A stretch of 60,000 nucleotides of DNA from Hydractinia symbiolongicarpus (taxonomy: Eukaryota; Cnidaria; Hydrozoa; Anthoathecata; Hydractiniidae). The stretch is from assembly GCF_029227915.1 (NCBI RefSeq), contig NC_079883.1, positions 2,792,001 to 2,852,000 of the forward strand, read 5' to 3'. The stretch's first letter is position 1. The number at the start of each line of letters is the position of its first letter. Below are positions 59,735 to 60,000 of the stretch, one piece after another. The notes beneath the pieces were generated by a model. The model ran no database searches. It saw nothing but the letters and a program-made list of their open reading frames with translations, and was not told the DNA's origin. The translations under genes and the position numbers were made by a program.

Positions 59735-60000
59735 GTAGAAAATTCATTCTTATTTTTGTTACTTTTTAATACATTTTTTGTTGTAAAGAAACGTTTGTTA
59801 AAAAAAATTTAACCTGACCCCCAGATGTAGCACCCATTTGCAATAAAAAAAATAATGAGCGCTTCTGTTGATAAGCGCCTCGGGCCGTCTATGCTTTTAT
59901 TACATCAGGTACGCACCTAAATAAGGTTGAACACTTTGAATTTGAACTTTCTGCTTATTTGAATTTGCGCAAGCATGATTATAATTAAAGTAAATGCCTA
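59735..60000. other. PCNX4 intron 6, start
   Basis: Begins with donor ACG|GTAGAA. It contains a block (GCACCCATTTGCAATAAAAA ... AAGCGCCTCGGG) loosely like those at 8816-8890 and 28611-28680. No coding sequence is seen. Confidence 0.5.

Overview
The window is nuclear DNA of an invertebrate animal: AT-rich, with intron-dense genes using GT-AG junctions, non-coding stretches full of MITE-like inverted repeats, Helitrons, LINE 3' ends and minisatellites. Gene content and repeat style suggest a cnidarian, probably a hydrozoan. That placement is inference; no ribosomal or other marker gene is present. No tRNA, rRNA, operon or CRISPR array was seen.

Four protein-coding genes were assembled by following reading frame and splice phase across exons. 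(1) Minus strand, 15396 to 2117 and probably beyond the left edge: a secreted anosmin-1 (Kallmann protein)-like gene with signal peptide, cysteine-rich box and fibronectin III-type domains but no visible WAP domain; 15 exons and 536 codons are recovered and the 3' end is missing. (2) Minus strand, 33371 to 18185: a complete 30-exon gene for a 700-residue type II membrane protein. Most exons are phase-0 cassettes of 63 or 75 nt (21 or 25 residues), each carrying amphipathic helix and usually one N-glycosylation sequon, and the C-terminus is a short WSC-like cysteine domain. I do not recognise this architecture as a named protein; it is the most novel item here. (3) Minus strand, 52127 to 39652: a complete 15-exon adenylosuccinate synthetase gene (427 residues). 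(4) Plus strand, 52556 to 59734 and beyond the right edge: a pecanex-like protein 4 (PCNX4) gene, six exons and 1087 codons present. Genes 3 and 4 are head to head across about 430 bp.

Layout: 1-2100 LINE 3' end, 5'-truncated Helitron and AT-rich DNA; 2117-15396 gene 1, whose introns hold a LINE 3' fragment, a decayed hAT element and a palindromic MITE; 15397-18184 intergenic with a 21-bp minisatellite and a TTAA-flanked MITE; 18185-33371 gene 2, with a 30-bp satellite of about 1.2 kb in intron 1; 33372-39651 intergenic, with a head-to-tail array of four non-autonomous Helitrons; 39652-52127 ADSS, with a 630-bp polypurine tract and a second Helitron-like element in its introns; 52128-52555 shared promoter region; 52556-60000 PCNX4.

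The genes do not form an obvious pathway. ADSS is housekeeping purine synthesis, PCNX4 is a multi-pass membrane protein, and genes 1 and 2 encode a secreted and a cell-surface glycoprotein. All exon calls come from reading the sequence by eye; transcript data would settle them.
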